Origin: Amyloporia xantha
Lineage: Eukaryota > Basidiomycota > Agaricomycetes > Polyporales > Adustoporiaceae
Assembly: GCA_036971615.1 (NCBI GenBank)
Contig: JAYKKR010000018.1
Location: forward strand, 62,001-126,000
DNA: 64,000 bases
Direction of reading: 5' to 3'
Each line of letters begins with the position of its first letter. Position 1 is the stretch's first letter. The notes under the pieces were generated by a model. It searched no databases, was not told the DNA's origin, and worked only from the letters and a program-made list of their open reading frames with translations. A program made the position numbers and the translations under genes. Positions 1-11,699 of this stretch are shown here, in pieces.

Positions 1-1235
1 ATGGGTTACACGAGATATATAATTGTATAAGAATTGCTCGTATGCCGGTTGCAAAGGGGTGAACATGTCGATCGGGATGTTGCCGCAGATGCGTGCGTGT
101 TTTTGGGGTGAGGCGAGCAGGGCGATATGATCGGCCAAAAAGGGTTCATGCCTCATGGATTCAATGTCCCATAAGGGGTCGTAGAGAGCTGGCAAGCCGA
201 ACTGACCAAATATTGAGACTGGGAGAAAATTAACACGCATAAGACTCACGGATTCATATAAGGTTAACATGTACTGCATGAAATACACCCGCCTGCCGAC
301 ATCGGATTCCCAGACGACAGCAAGCTCAGCGTCAACCGTAACCGGGTCGAGTGGAGGCCCTCGTGCAACAGACTTTTGGCCAATCACACGCGACTCGAAT
401 TCAGGATCCAGGGCCATAACGAGACTCTTGCGCAAGTTGCACTGCTGTTCCGCTGACAGCGCTTCGTATGCGGTTGCCCATCTAACCATGTCCATGCGCG
501 TGAGTACACGCAGGACCACACCCACACGTGCCGAACCGGAGCTGAGGCTGCAAATGTACTGCATAGAGACGACCGATGTTAATCGTTGAGCAATTGGCAA
601 TCGCATGACGCACTTCAAAATAACCAGCTATGTCGCATTCGGCGAGTTCTCCAGTGTTGTACAATGTGGACGCTTCCACTAGGCTCAAGAAGTCGTGGGG
701 TTGCAGGGACTCCGTGCGCAAGATGGCCATCTGCGGGTAGATGAGGTTAGACAACCACGGTGAATGGGGAGCACTAACCCAAGCGGGATCGTCCATATAT
801 TCAACTCCAGCTCCGACACGGTCATAAGCGGATACAAGTTTTTGCACGTATTCGCCCAAGACAGGCGACATGGTGCTATGCACAAAGGCAGAGACATCCA
901 TCGTGCCATTGAGTCCTTTCCGCTGCATGGCTTTCACGCGCGACGCTGCGCAATCGAGTTCCTGGAGGGTGTTATTAGCAACTCAGGATGATGAGACTTG
1001 AGATGCATGCCTCTTGACTGATGCCGTAGTGTGGCACCAACGACAACAAGGCTTCAAAGCGCCGCTCACGCTTGAGTTCAACGGCGAGCAACTGAGTACG
1101 CCGTTCGTTGTACACCTGTCGTACACGCTCTTCCATGAGGTCTTTGGCGGACCTCTTCGAGCGACGCGTGGATAGGAGACGTGGGCCGTTTGACGGCGCT
1201 GCAGACGAGGACAGCGCACGGCGGGAGGCAGGCAT
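1..1235 (-). CDS. Family B protein, copy B0 (runs off left edge)
   Basis: The gene is unrecognised. It is a paralogue of the 24.1-26.2 kb gene: both have the block R-V-L-T-R-(M/I)-D followed by (R/K)-W-(A/G)-T and a later F/Y-G-x-(F/L) block leading to D-P-x-W. The likely start is the ATG at 1235, opening a basic Ser/Arg-rich stretch. An exon at about 937-614 ends in a GTGCGT donor at 613; the acceptor is at 559, and the next frame is open from 558 to the window edge. The N-terminal exon junction near 975-940 is not resolved. No signal peptide or membrane segment is visible. The 3' end lies outside the window, so completeness cannot be judged. Function is unknown. Confidence 0.55.
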
Positions 1236-1559
1236 ATGTCTGACAGATAGAGGTCTAGAAGGACGCCGGTAATAGCAACAGGCATGAGCACATGCCCGAT
1301 CAATTTGCGATGCAACGTCCTGACGAGTACAACCCGAGCAGACGCTGCCAGTGGCGACCCCGATGGCCCCGCTGGTACAACCGGCAGGGCCTGGAATGAA
1401 CGTTACTCACCTGTATTAAGGCGCGAGTTCGTGCGAGTAAGAAGTATATAGCGCGCGGATAGGACTGGAACAGACAGGAAAACGAACCACGAGCACGTGA
1501 CCGTCTCGCGCCCGAGGAAAGAGCGTCTTGGTACCCCGTGATCGTCTTACGCGCGTCTT

Positions 1560-3140
1560 CCCGCGTCTGATGCACACCGTCTGATGCCCGCCTTACGCCT
1601 GTGCAGGAATGGGATCAAATACAACGCAAAACTGACTGCGGTAATCATACAGGACAAGTGCAACGTGAGAGCGGGACAGCGATAGGGATACACTTCAACG
1701 GACACAAATACACGGCGTGATGATGCAGGTGTTAGAGGACTAGAGAGAAACAGCCAAAGGATCACCGAGACGATATACACGCTGCGACTGCTTGTCCACA
1801 AACTCGAACAGCGGGATCGTGTCAAGGAGCCAAGCGATGGTAGAACTGGACACCGGATGAGATGCAATCACAAATATAAGCGGTGCGAGTCACCTTATGA
1901 GACGGGCATTCAAGCCTATGGATCCGGGACATAACGAAACCAGTTGTTCGACGACGTATTTTAGGGTGACCGTAGGCTGGGCGTCCACCGTGAGGGCGTC
2001 TTGTATGACCGCCAATACAAGCGCGGCAGGCAAGACAAACGCAACGGGCGGAGCGGAGTGGGTCGGCGGCGATGGTGTGTGCATCAGGTGTTCGACTTGA
2101 GCTTGGCGAAGCTGCAACAGGATAATACCAAATCAGCACGGGAGGGACGTAATACACGAGATCGCGCACGTTGTCAACAGATACGCGCATGTGCTGACGA
2201 TAAGTGTTGGCGGCATTGTGGTGGAACGTGTGCGAGGGTGCATCGAGTGGCAGGCCGTAGGCCAGCAGCGTCACACTCGTGGCATATAGACACTTGCGGT
2301 GCTTGGGAGAGAAGTAAACCATCGAGTCCAAATACAGGGCACCGACGAGTTCTACCGTGGCACCAGCGCTGTGTATGTTAAAAAAGGTCAACGCCCATGG
2401 CGCATACATGCGCATACACGAACGAGAACTCACTGCAGGCGTTGCGGGCCACCAGAATGGGCATAGAGAACTCGAATGGCTCCAGTGGGATCCAAAACTT
2501 GGCCTTCACCTGGGCGAATAACATCCCAGGAGATGACCTGCGCCACCAGTTTCACCTGCGGGGAGGCGTTGTCGTAACATAAAAACACGGCGACGCGAAG
2601 CTTACCTCGACCAACCGTGCCCCTCTGAGCCACCATGCTATACCGCTGTGATCCCGACCAAACGGCTGAGCAGATAACAAATCACCCACGACGACCGGCA
2701 CCGGGCGAGATTTTGTCTAAACACTGGACATGAACAGACGTCGAGGGGCATACGCCAAGGTCATACCTGTGCGGCCGACGGGTGGTTGCTTGCCGGGCGG
2801 TCGAGAAGAGGCAACGGGACAGGAGGCAAAATGGGGGCATATGGGACTTGCATATTACCGTGCAAGTCGTGAGGCGCTCGAAAAACAGGAGGGGCCGGAG
2901 GGGGGTAACGAGCGCGATCGCGAGGGTCCAACATGGGCGTGTTCGACCGCTGGGGATGAGCAGCAGGGCCGGAGCGGCGGCGAGAGTGGTATGCCTGGGA
3001 GAGGAACATGGTGGGGAAAGGCAAAGACGTGGGCGACTCGAGCGGCGGGTGGCGGCAAGTGACAAGGATGTGACAGCGCGGCATGAATCGCCGTGCGACA
3101 GATATACCAAAGCAGCGGACATCGTGAACTCTGTGTAGCG
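1560..3140 (-). CDS. Possible diverged family C gene, C0
   Basis: This is a weak call. Minus-strand open segments at about 3084-2761 (Pro-rich), 2636-2430, 2433-2130 and 2117-1890 could be exons of one gene. The segment near 2380-2250 (F-N-I-H-S, then E-L-V-G-A-L-Y-L) resembles the family C block F-D-I-V-S followed by V-L-V-E-A-Y-L at about 20.9 kb. It also sits between a B and an A gene, much as C5 neighbours B1 and A2. Exon boundaries were not resolved, and part of the open sequence may be chance. No function can be proposed. Confidence 0.28.
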
Positions 3141-3419
3141 GGATGCGCGGGGCACACGAGAGGACGAAATAGGAAGGAGACTGACCTAATTAGGCAAATT
3201 GACGCGCGTAATAGTCAATGAAACGGCACGCAGGACCTTGACTCTCCACACGGGACCGAGCGAAGCATAGAGATAAAAATTAATGATATTTGTACCGAGG
3301 GTGGATACACGCATCGCGCTATTAGAGACGAGCAGACATAATATATGCTACTCGCGAACGAGAACCCCGCGGGAAACTAGAAAGCCTTCAAAAAGACTAC
3401 ACGCGGATGACGATCCCAC

Positions 3420-6400
3420 TTAGGACATACGACGGATGAGCTCGGCGGACGCACTCTCGCAGGGGTTAAGGAGCTTTGGCGTAAGGGTACGGGCAAACTT
3501 GATAACCCCCTGCCATGTACGACGATCGAATGGCTGGCCCGAGCCCGACAAAATAGCCGCGAGGCGATTCTGGTACCATTGCTCGTGTGCTTCGCTCCAG
3601 TAACCAATCGAACCTATGCCACTGCTGGTCCACACGTCAGCAGGGGGCCACCAGGAGACCAGTTTCGTGTTGTTGCCGGCTGAAGAGCGAGCATGCGCAA
3701 CGCGGACGTGAGTGCAGGGAGATACACGGGATACAATGCATAGACTCACGCGTAGCGATATGGTAGCGTCCGATAATGATGTCCTCCTCCAACTCACTCA
3801 AGCTGTCCTCGAACAAGTCGCGCTGCCAATCGACGTGGATACAACTAAAGTGGACCTCTTCCGAAGGGCCATATACGGCCGTCTCGCGTGAAGTGAAATG
3901 GTCACGACAGAGACGCCACAAAATACCTCCTTTCAAGACAGCAGCTCGGATGTGAGGACGTTGCATGAGCTGCTGGCGACGGTGGAGATATACATTGTAC
4001 TCGGGTACACTCGCACGCCATCCTTCCAAGCGGCGTCGGGTATCGTACACCGGCTCCGGGCGGTACCAAGGACGAGCGGGCAAGGCTTCTTTGCGACATG
4101 GTGTATAGAAAGTCATCCCGCGCACGACTAGATCGTGGACGAGATCTTCCAATGAAGGGCCCCACTGGGAGCGCCACGCGTGTGCCACGTCGAGTGCCGA
4201 GACGAGTACTACGATCCACGGACGCACATAGCGAGGCTCTCGAGGTCGAAGATAATACACATAAGGTCGGCGCTTGCGTTCTGCCACGATAGGATTGGCC
4301 TCGGGAGAGACGGTAAACGCGAACGGTGTGTTACCCAGAAAACTAGGTGACTCAGGGGTGAGGTCCCACAAGCGAGGGGGCGGAGTGCACCCATCCAAGA
4401 AAGCAGAGACGAAGAGGTAGAAATTGTCTTCATGCGCCGAATCGACGATCGCGTAGGCGCACATCACGGCACGGCGACATTGGAGGCGAGCTCTGGGATC
4501 AGTGGAAGAGAATTGGGCATATGGCACGGTGTCTGGAATGAACCCGAACCGGGCGCGAAGATTGGCCACTGGATCGTCGATAGCAGGAGTCTCGTCAGGT
4601 ATGAGTGGATAGATGTGAGAGTCTGCGACGTCCCCAAACGGATTAGCGGGGCGACTATCCGCATCGACCAGTGGGCCGCTGTGAAGCTGGCCCTCCTCAG
4701 GACGTGCCGACGCAGGTTGCGCACACGTCGATTCAATGACTGTACCATCACGCTGGAGGATATCTGTTGCACGAACTGAAGCAACCCGAAGACTTAGGGT
4801 ATTTTGGTAATGCACAGGCGATACAGTGGCAGCGCCACCACCATCAACCTCCTGACTGGTGTAGACTTCAGTGTCAGCCACCGCGACATCACTCGCAGTC
4901 GTGCCTGCGAGGCCATCGGGTGGAACATCAACGGCTATCGCTGTTTGCTTCTCGAATGGGCAGTCGTCGGCATCAAGTGGGGGTTCAGGATAGTAGTCAT
5001 CAGGAATATAGGGGCAGCCAGGTTCGACGCCGTGAGCTAATCGCCAGTCTCTCGGTTTAGCGGGATCTTCAGGGTCGTGGTGATCCTCATCCGGGTCGAA
5101 TTCCGAACACACATCCCATTCGTGGTCGATCTCGTTGTATATCCAAAGAGGAGGGGGATAAAAAAGGCGTAAAGTTGTGACAGACGTGGGTTCGAGGTGC
5201 ACACGCACTCTGGTTCCACCCACGGGTAGCCAGCGGAAATAGCGAGGGAAGCCAACGGGTCCGTATTTCCCCCGCACGGCGTGGAGTTGACGACATTGCC
5301 AGCGACTGCGTTGTCGAGGAGAGGCAGACATCCGGATCTCCAGTTGAGCCTTGTAACGGCGTAGCATGAACGCGCGCCACGTCTCGCCTTTCCTCTGGCC
5401 GCTACCGGGCTGAGGATCAACAATATGGCCAGGTCTGGCACTACGAGATGGCAGGTTCGCAGCGTAGCGGGCAATGGTGGCATCGACCTCACTCTTCGGC
5501 GGATGCATTTCCTTAATTCTCTGATTCCACGAGGGACGCGGGGCCACGGGACAGTCTCGGGTGCCAAAGTCATAATACACCGGGACGACAGTGTCGATGA
5601 AGCTGATGGTCCGCCGTAGGTGATGAATTGCATGATCCTCGACCGTGTATATGAGACCAACGCGCCGTCCGAAACCACATCCGTGTAGGCACGCCATGAC
5701 AGCATCCGTCTGAGAATGGCTCATCTTGCACGCGATTCTCAACCGAGTTTCCAGATGGTCACGCAAGGCGGCATGGTTTGTTTGAGGACGATTGGTATAT
5801 AGTTCGTATTCCATCTGGGCATGCGAAACCAGGATCATGAGCGCCGTGCGTGAATGCTCCGCTGCCTTATACGCCGCTTCTGGCGAGCGAAATACACGCA
5901 TATAGCCAAAACTGCGTGGATACGGAAACATGTTGTGTACAAATGGAATGCCTGGGTCATCAGAGGTAACGCCAATCAACCGCGGAATAATGTAAACCCA
6001 GGCCCTCTCGATCCAATCCCAAGCCCTAATCAAATCACCTTGCAATTGAAAACCAGTCGGGACGCGGGTGATGATAATGTCCCGAAGTGGCGAGAGCATG
6101 GCCGGATAAGTGGTCATCATGGTGGGGGCGAATGCAAGATAGGGGTACTTGCGCAGATCGCGACGCGGGACTAGTGCAAGATCAATCTCGGGCTCGTCTG
6201 GCATATCCGGATAGATGGCCAACGGTGGGTGCCTACTGCGCGAGGTAAGTATGTGATCGTCACATAGATACGCTGTGCGCGGGCCAATATCATCCTGGGT
6301 TGCAGGTTGAGACTGGATATAACTCGAAACAAGACGTGACGTACCCAGGGAGCGTACATGTAGACGGAGACACGGCGACAATAGGCCCGAAACGCGTCTG

Positions 6401-6450
6401 GTTTAACCTGACTCGTAACCGAGGCGGCAGGGTAGATAAAAGCGGGCCAA
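3420..6450 (-). CDS. Family A protein, copy A1 (about 1000 aa)
   Basis: This is a large unrecognised protein with an uninterrupted central exon (6318-3750, open to about 6381). An intron of GTGAGT...TTCAG (3749-3680) leads to a last exon 3679-3420 ending in TAA. The C-terminal block G-Y-W-S-E-x-x-x-x-W-Y-Q-x-R-L matches copy A2 at 27.6 kb. Other shared blocks are L-A-F-A-P-T near the N-terminus, E-T-W-R-(A/E)-F-M in the middle, and a D/E-rich stretch after W-D-(V/I)-C-(S/T)-E-F. A short first exon ending in M-Y-A-P-W with a GTACGT donor (about 6318) is probable, but its start codon is unclear. The protein looks soluble, with no signal peptide. I know similar agaricomycete proteins only as unannotated families. 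Confidence 0.65.
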
Positions 6451-6459
6451 TGAGTCTAG

Positions 6460-7750
6460 GTTAACCGGACTCGTATGGTGGAGAGGGTACACGAAGTGGC
6501 TCACATGATCTGTGTAGAAGCACTGTTTGGCGTTGTGTCACCAGCGCCATCGTGGATCTGCGTCTGACGCGCGTCTGATGAATGTCCGCGTGGCCGTCTG
6601 ATGGCCGTCTTATGACCGTCTGATGAACGCCCACGTGCCCGTCTCACACCCAGTCGTCTCAAAGGCAACGCACATGGGCCGCAACGACTATCCTATCGTT
6701 GTGCGGGACTATACAGTGCGTGTTGGACACGCTGCTGTAGGCTTCTTTCTACACACACGAAACTGGACTTGTCGCGCCATCGCCGAAGATCTGGGCAGCG
6801 ATGGGTGATGATACGAGGTGAAAGGCGACCATACGCAGGCTGGAGAGGAGAGGACATATCACTGACAGATCAGGTACGTCTCACAACACACACCACTAAC
6901 ACTAGTGGTACACAACGGCGGACACTGAGTATTGAAGCCGCGGGTGCTGGGCGTGTGCGGACAGCACCCGCAAGAAAGTGTCTGTGTGAAGGCGGGTGTA
7001 GCACGCTGCAGCATAGGTAAGCCCTTATTATGGCTGTGTAATATTACTCAGGGTGTCGCGCTGGCTCATGTGTGTCAATCAAGGCGGACTGTTTGCATGA
7101 GGCACATGCACTGGGTCGAGGAGTCCCGGTGCAAATGCGTACGCGTGATCATAACGCTCGTGCCCGTGTGCGAGGAGGGCTGGACGAGGGAAGGGTTACC
7201 GGCAGGCGTATGTTCACGGCCTGCTCAGTGGCCACGGGGGCCGATACGAAACATTGATAGCGAGCATTGTACTGAATACAAAATGCTGTTACGAATGTGG
7301 AGGGATACAGAGTGACCTCAGCAACATCCAATTGTTCGACTATGGAATATGGACAGGAATATCATATACATTGCAATAGCAACCGGCGACCACACGCACG
7401 GACGATGCAATCACAAGACGACAGCGGAGCCACATGCTAACTACGTAGTACAATCAAGTAACGGACGGAACAGGACAGGTGCCAAGACTGTGAGTACAGC
7501 GGGCCCAGCCAGCCTACGACTCTTCGGAACGACGCGAGCGCCTGGCTCGTTTCGGCAAAGCCTACACGCACTGCGAATGAGAGAAAGGACAGGAAAACGG
7601 CGCGACACTCACCTGCTCAACATCACTGTCACTGTAATGGATGACGATGGGAGAAGAGGGCCGGTGGCGAGGCGACGAGTCGGGGCTGCTATCCACCCGA
7701 TCGGGTCCGACGCAGTGCCGATGGGGGCGTTCATATAGGACGGCCTGGAC
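6460..7750. other. Intergenic stretch without a supported gene
   Basis: About 1.3 kb between A1 and C1. Near A1 there are two variants of the motif GGTTAACC-x-GACTCGTA (6400-6480) and a run of degenerate CGTCTGATG units (6555-6640). The open frames here are short, lack recognisable blocks, and no splice-linked set of exons was found. Confidence 0.4.
6555..6645. repeat. Degenerate CGTCTGAYG units
   Basis: Loosely tandem 8-12 bp units related to CGTCTGACGC and CGTCTGATGG. The same unit recurs at 1545-1590, 18930-19245 and 19490-19612. All lie outside the coding parts I can support. Confidence 0.6.
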
Positions 7751-7759
7751 GGCGCTGTC

Positions 7760-8451
7760 ATGCGAGCAGGGCGCGGTGCGCGTCTGCGGACAGGGGGCTG
7801 GCTCGCAAGGATCGGCGAAGAAGGCGCAGCGGAAGAGGTGCGCGCAGGAGTTGGCGACGGACGAGAGGGATCAGGAGCGTTAGTGGGCGCGCGCGCTCAT
7901 AGGACGCGGGAGACGGTGCTGGATCGTCACTCTCGGCGTGGAGCGCAGCAAGGACCGCGTCGTCGGAGGATGTATCGGAAGCCTCTGCGTGAGCAGGGTT
8001 GGATTGGCCTGCCTCGCGCTCGGTATCCATAGCCCCGCCGACACGACCCGACGAGCCTGCATCGCGCTCGGTATCCATAGCCCCGCCGACACGACCCGAC
8101 GAGCCTTCCTCGCGCTCACCATCCATAGCCCCACGGACACGACCCGACGGGCCTGCTGCTCTCTCATGGCTGGATACACCCGACGGGGGCTGACGGGTGG
8201 AGGAGAGCTGTTGGAAGCATTCACTAGCAATGGTATTATAAATTGCTTACATTGCCGCTCACAATCGGACGCCCCAGCAATGCCTCCACTTCGTCAACCC
8301 ACACATCCACCGCCCCGGTGGCAACCGTCAAGCCAATGTCCCACTGTCTGTATTGAATCTGATGCACTTGGTCCAGCGCTGCGAGACCGCGCTGCAGGGA
8401 TTGACGCGCCATGTTGATGGCGACCTGGGCAGCCACTGGGATGGCGGACAT
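7760..8451 (-). CDS. Family C protein, copy C1 (probably truncated)
   Basis: The start chosen is the ATG at 8451. Exon 1 (8451-8251) encodes the family C N-terminal module, a helical block aligning with C2 (R-Q-S-L-Q-R-G-L against R-E-T-L-L-Q-T-L). A GTAAGC donor and a CAACAG acceptor lead to exon 2 at 8207, which begins Ser/Arg-rich and contains three 16-residue repeats of the type G-S-S-G-R-V-G-G-A-M-D. After an Asp/Ser-rich segment the frame becomes basic and uninformative. The C-terminal domain shared by C2-C4 was not found downstream, so the copy looks shortened. Two upstream boxes are shared with C2 and C3. Function is unknown. Confidence 0.42.
8008..8152 (-). repeat. 48-bp coding minisatellite, three copies
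   Basis: Three near-identical 48-bp units in exon 2 of C1, each encoding 16 residues (core S-S-G-R-V-G-G-A-M-D-x-E-R). The third unit has diverged most. The length is a multiple of three, so copy-number change keeps frame. Confidence 0.75.
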
Positions 8452-8559
8452 GAGAGGCGACCGACGATGGGATAAAGTCGAGAGACAATGATTGTGGGAG
8501 GTCGCAATATAGACGCGACGAGCAGAGGTTATCATATAGCAGGCAAGCAGAGCGGGTGC

Positions 8560-8658
8560 GCGCGGAGTGCGAACGAAAACCCACGTGTGCCAGAGCGGGG
8601 TAGGCTTGGTGGTCATTGACATAAGATCATCTAGATAACATAGAGGACGATCTGATCT
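8560..8658 (-). promoter_or_regulatory. Paired upstream boxes of C1
   Basis: Box 1 (GCGGAGTGCGAA, plus-strand sense) lies at about 8562. Box 2 (AGAGGACGATCTGATC) lies at about 8642, roughly 190 bp before the C1 start. Both boxes recur upstream of C2 and C3 in the same order and at similar spacing, which suggests a shared promoter element or recent duplication. Confidence 0.45.
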
Positions 8659-9199
8659 TGTAGTCCAAGCAGACGTAATGACCGGAATTGAGTCGGGTCC
8701 GCCCGCGCGAGTGGCCGAGTACATGAGTCACCCTAAGAGCGCGCAGGCGCACGTCGATTTGCACACAGCATCGCCTAGCGCAGCGCAAACTGATATATTT
8801 TATGCACGAAGTGTGGTAGCAGCCAAGGCCGAAAATCAGAACCGCAGTCATCACGAGGCAAAAGAGGGGCAAAGTGGGACTTGTATACTTTTGGCGATCG
8901 CAGTGCGGCGGCGATGCGTGCACTTATGCACGGGAAGGAGCGGGGCCAGCAACGGTATGAGGATGGCAAGCGCGTGCGCGTATTATATACATGACGAGAA
9001 CGGCTACATAAAGGCTCCGAGGATACGACATTTGCACAACGTACACAAAAGAATGGGGAGTACAACATTCGAGTTGCAGACCTGGGCGAAATGGCTGCGT
9101 CAACAGGCCCTAAGACGCAGAGGTGGACGCCCCGTTGGAGCGAGCTTTGCGAGTCCTGTATATGTATAAGGACACGGCGGACATGACAAAGGGAGAGAT

Positions 9200-11295
9200 T
9201 TACCGCTTGGGCCTTGGGAGAAACCCCACGGCGAGCGAGCGTTCGATGGCTGCCCGGACAGTCGTGTCGACGTCGGCAAAGAACGCGCGCCACAGATGAA
9301 CACGCGCCTCAAACGACATGTCGACCACATTTTTAGGGATCTCGAAGGGATCATCGTTGTACGATTCATGCCGCTCGATATGACCTTGCGGTTGACCAGA
9401 TGCATCGGGGCGATAGGGCATGCTGATAAGGAGGGCGAACATCAACTCCATCAGGCCATTCCTGCCGCGCTTGAGGAGCACGGAAAGATCCACGCCTTCA
9501 AGGTCCTTGAGGAGGGTATTGTCACGCACGCGATCGCGCGGACTAACGTCAAGATAGTCCCGCAATACAGCATGTAATGCTTGAATCGGCTCGGGAGGCT
9601 TAGAAACATGCCGCCGGAAGCCGCTGTCTTTGAACATGCCCATGCTCGGGTGACGATATGGACGAGAAGAGGAATTGGAGCTGCGCGAATGGAGGCGTTC
9701 CTGAAGGCCGATGAGCGCACAGAGATTTAGAGTTACCGAGGTGAGACTTGCCATAGCATGAGGGACTTCTTGGCTCCAGCTCCATACAAAGTCGACGATA
9801 TCGCGGAGGGCGTGAAATTCAAAGGTATATGCCCAAGACCGCCCATGCGCCTGAAGGTGATCGAGTAAGATGATGAGGTTGTCATAAGCATGACCTGTAA
9901 AAATGATCAGGGACCAGGGACGAAACCCAAGGGTATCGACTTGCGATTGTGCTCGGCCTCCTTCTGCTCGCGCGTGAGACCAGGGGCACGAGCCGCGGCA
10001 CTATGCTGCCCATGTTTCGCAACCCTGCGCTGGTCGTCGTCATTGTCGAACTCGTCGTGCTCATCCTCCGAGCCGTCAGGCGCATGATCGCCTTCGGACT
10101 CGCGCACAGCGTCATCGGCCTCGTGTTCTGACTCTACCCGCACACGCGCAGCGGCTTTGCGCTTGGCGGAGAGCGGAGGCTCCTCATCCGAACTGTCTTC
10201 GCGTAACGCAATGGATACAGGGGTGGTAGACACAGAAGCAGGAACTCGACGTCGAGCGACGCGGGGAGTAGACGGCACAGGCGGAACAACCGCAGAGAGG
10301 AATCGCGAGCCAGATCTGCGTCGAGCGGAAGGGGCAGGACGGGTGCGTTTGGTGCGTTTCGGGGGAGGCTGAGCAAGGTGATACTCAGGGACGACAGCGC
10401 GGAGAGTGACGTCGTACTTACCTGCACAATCTCGCTGTCGGAGCGCTGCTCGGCATCCGGAGGGGCGCGCTTCCGACGAGGAACACTCACGCGGCCGCTG
10501 TCCGTGCGGGGCACACTCACGCGGCTGCTATCCGAGCGGGCAACACTCGGGCGGCCGCTCGCCGAGAGGGGCGGGGCCGGACCAGCGCGGGTAGGTGCAG
10601 GAGAGGCGTCGTGGGTCGGAACCGCGTGGCGACCCCCGCTGCGAGTGGAGGCCAGAATATCGAGGGGCGAAGGAAAGCGAGAAGACGCGCGAGACGACGC
10701 GGGAGACGATTGGACATGAGATGTAGCCGAACGGCGAGGCGACGGCGTGTGATCGAGTGCATCGTCTGGATCAGGTTCAATGGCGTCGTCGAGAGCCGCA
10801 GCGATAGGAGGGTCGACAGCACCGGGCGAAGCAGGTCGACTATCCCCACTAGTCTCACCAGCGGGGATAGACTTGCGGAGAGGATGCAAGTTGTCCTCGG
10901 GGGCCCCGCTGGATGCAACCGGCAGGGCCCCGTCGGACGAGGATTGCGCTTGAACGGGCTGGGTGAATAATTAAAAGGATCGACACACGGAATATAAGCC
11001 GCGGGGCACTCACAACAGCTGCATGCGTGACAGACTCCGCCGAGAGTGCGGATGATGCTCGACGGTTCCAGTAATCAGCCGCAGAGACGACAACATCCAG
11101 ACCGATACTCAACTCTCCATGGCGCACGGCATGCAAGTCTCTCATAAGATGCAATGTCTGCAGCAGCGTCTCGCGAGGGTTGGATTCGGCCGACAATAGA
11201 GGCTGCACGAGAGGAACCGGGGGCGATGGGCGCGGATTGGAAAGACGACGGCTGGGAGTCGAGCGAGAGAGCGTGCGAGGTCGGGATGTGGACAT
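9200..11295 (-). CDS. Family C protein, copy C2
   Basis: Start at ATG 11295. Exon 1 (11295-11014) has a Ser/Pro/Arg-rich head and the shared N-terminal helical module (core R-E-T-L-L-Q-T-L, then A-D-Y-W-N), ending in a GTGAGT donor. The middle part (about 10890-9910) is a long Ser/Pro/Asp-rich low-complexity region with basic clusters such as P-R-R-K-R-A-P and K-R-K-A-A-A-R, which are plausible nuclear signals. The C-terminal part (9890-9200) is compact: a segment H-A-Y-D-N-L-I-I-L-L-D-H-L, then a conserved-looking domain ending F-L-P-R-P-K-R before the stop. Intron positions inside 10430-9890 are only approximate. Function is unknown. Confidence 0.52.
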
Positions 11296-11360
11296 GGTGG
11301 TTGAAGACCAAGTTCAACATGCTACACATGAAAGAAGAGATGCGCGAAACGCGGGGCAGC

Positions 11361-11460
11361 GCGGAGTGCGAATGCATGGCCACGAGACCGCAAAATGAAC
11401 ATGGCTACGATGCCAAATGGAGCAGGTGTCCATAGATAGGTCAAAGGACGATCAGATCTA
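11361..11460 (-). promoter_or_regulatory. Paired upstream boxes of C2
   Basis: GCGGAGTGCGAA at 11361 and AAAGGACGATCAGATC at 11443, about 65 and 150 bp before the C2 start. They match the boxes before C1 and C3. Confidence 0.45.
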
Positions 11461-11699
11461 CCCCATATGGCGTGCACATGGTCCCCGAGCGCCTCAGCGG
11501 CTGAGGCCTGAGCACAGGTAAGACTCTGAGATTCGGCGAGCGCTCGCGTCGAGGTCGAGGATAGCACACGAGCAAAGCATATATTTTTGGGTACGTGCAT
11601 TAGCGAGAAACGACAACCGAACTACTCGATAGGTACAAACAAAACAAGCGCGTGGAGACCCCGATCCCCGCGATCAATCGGCGTGCATATACCGATCTA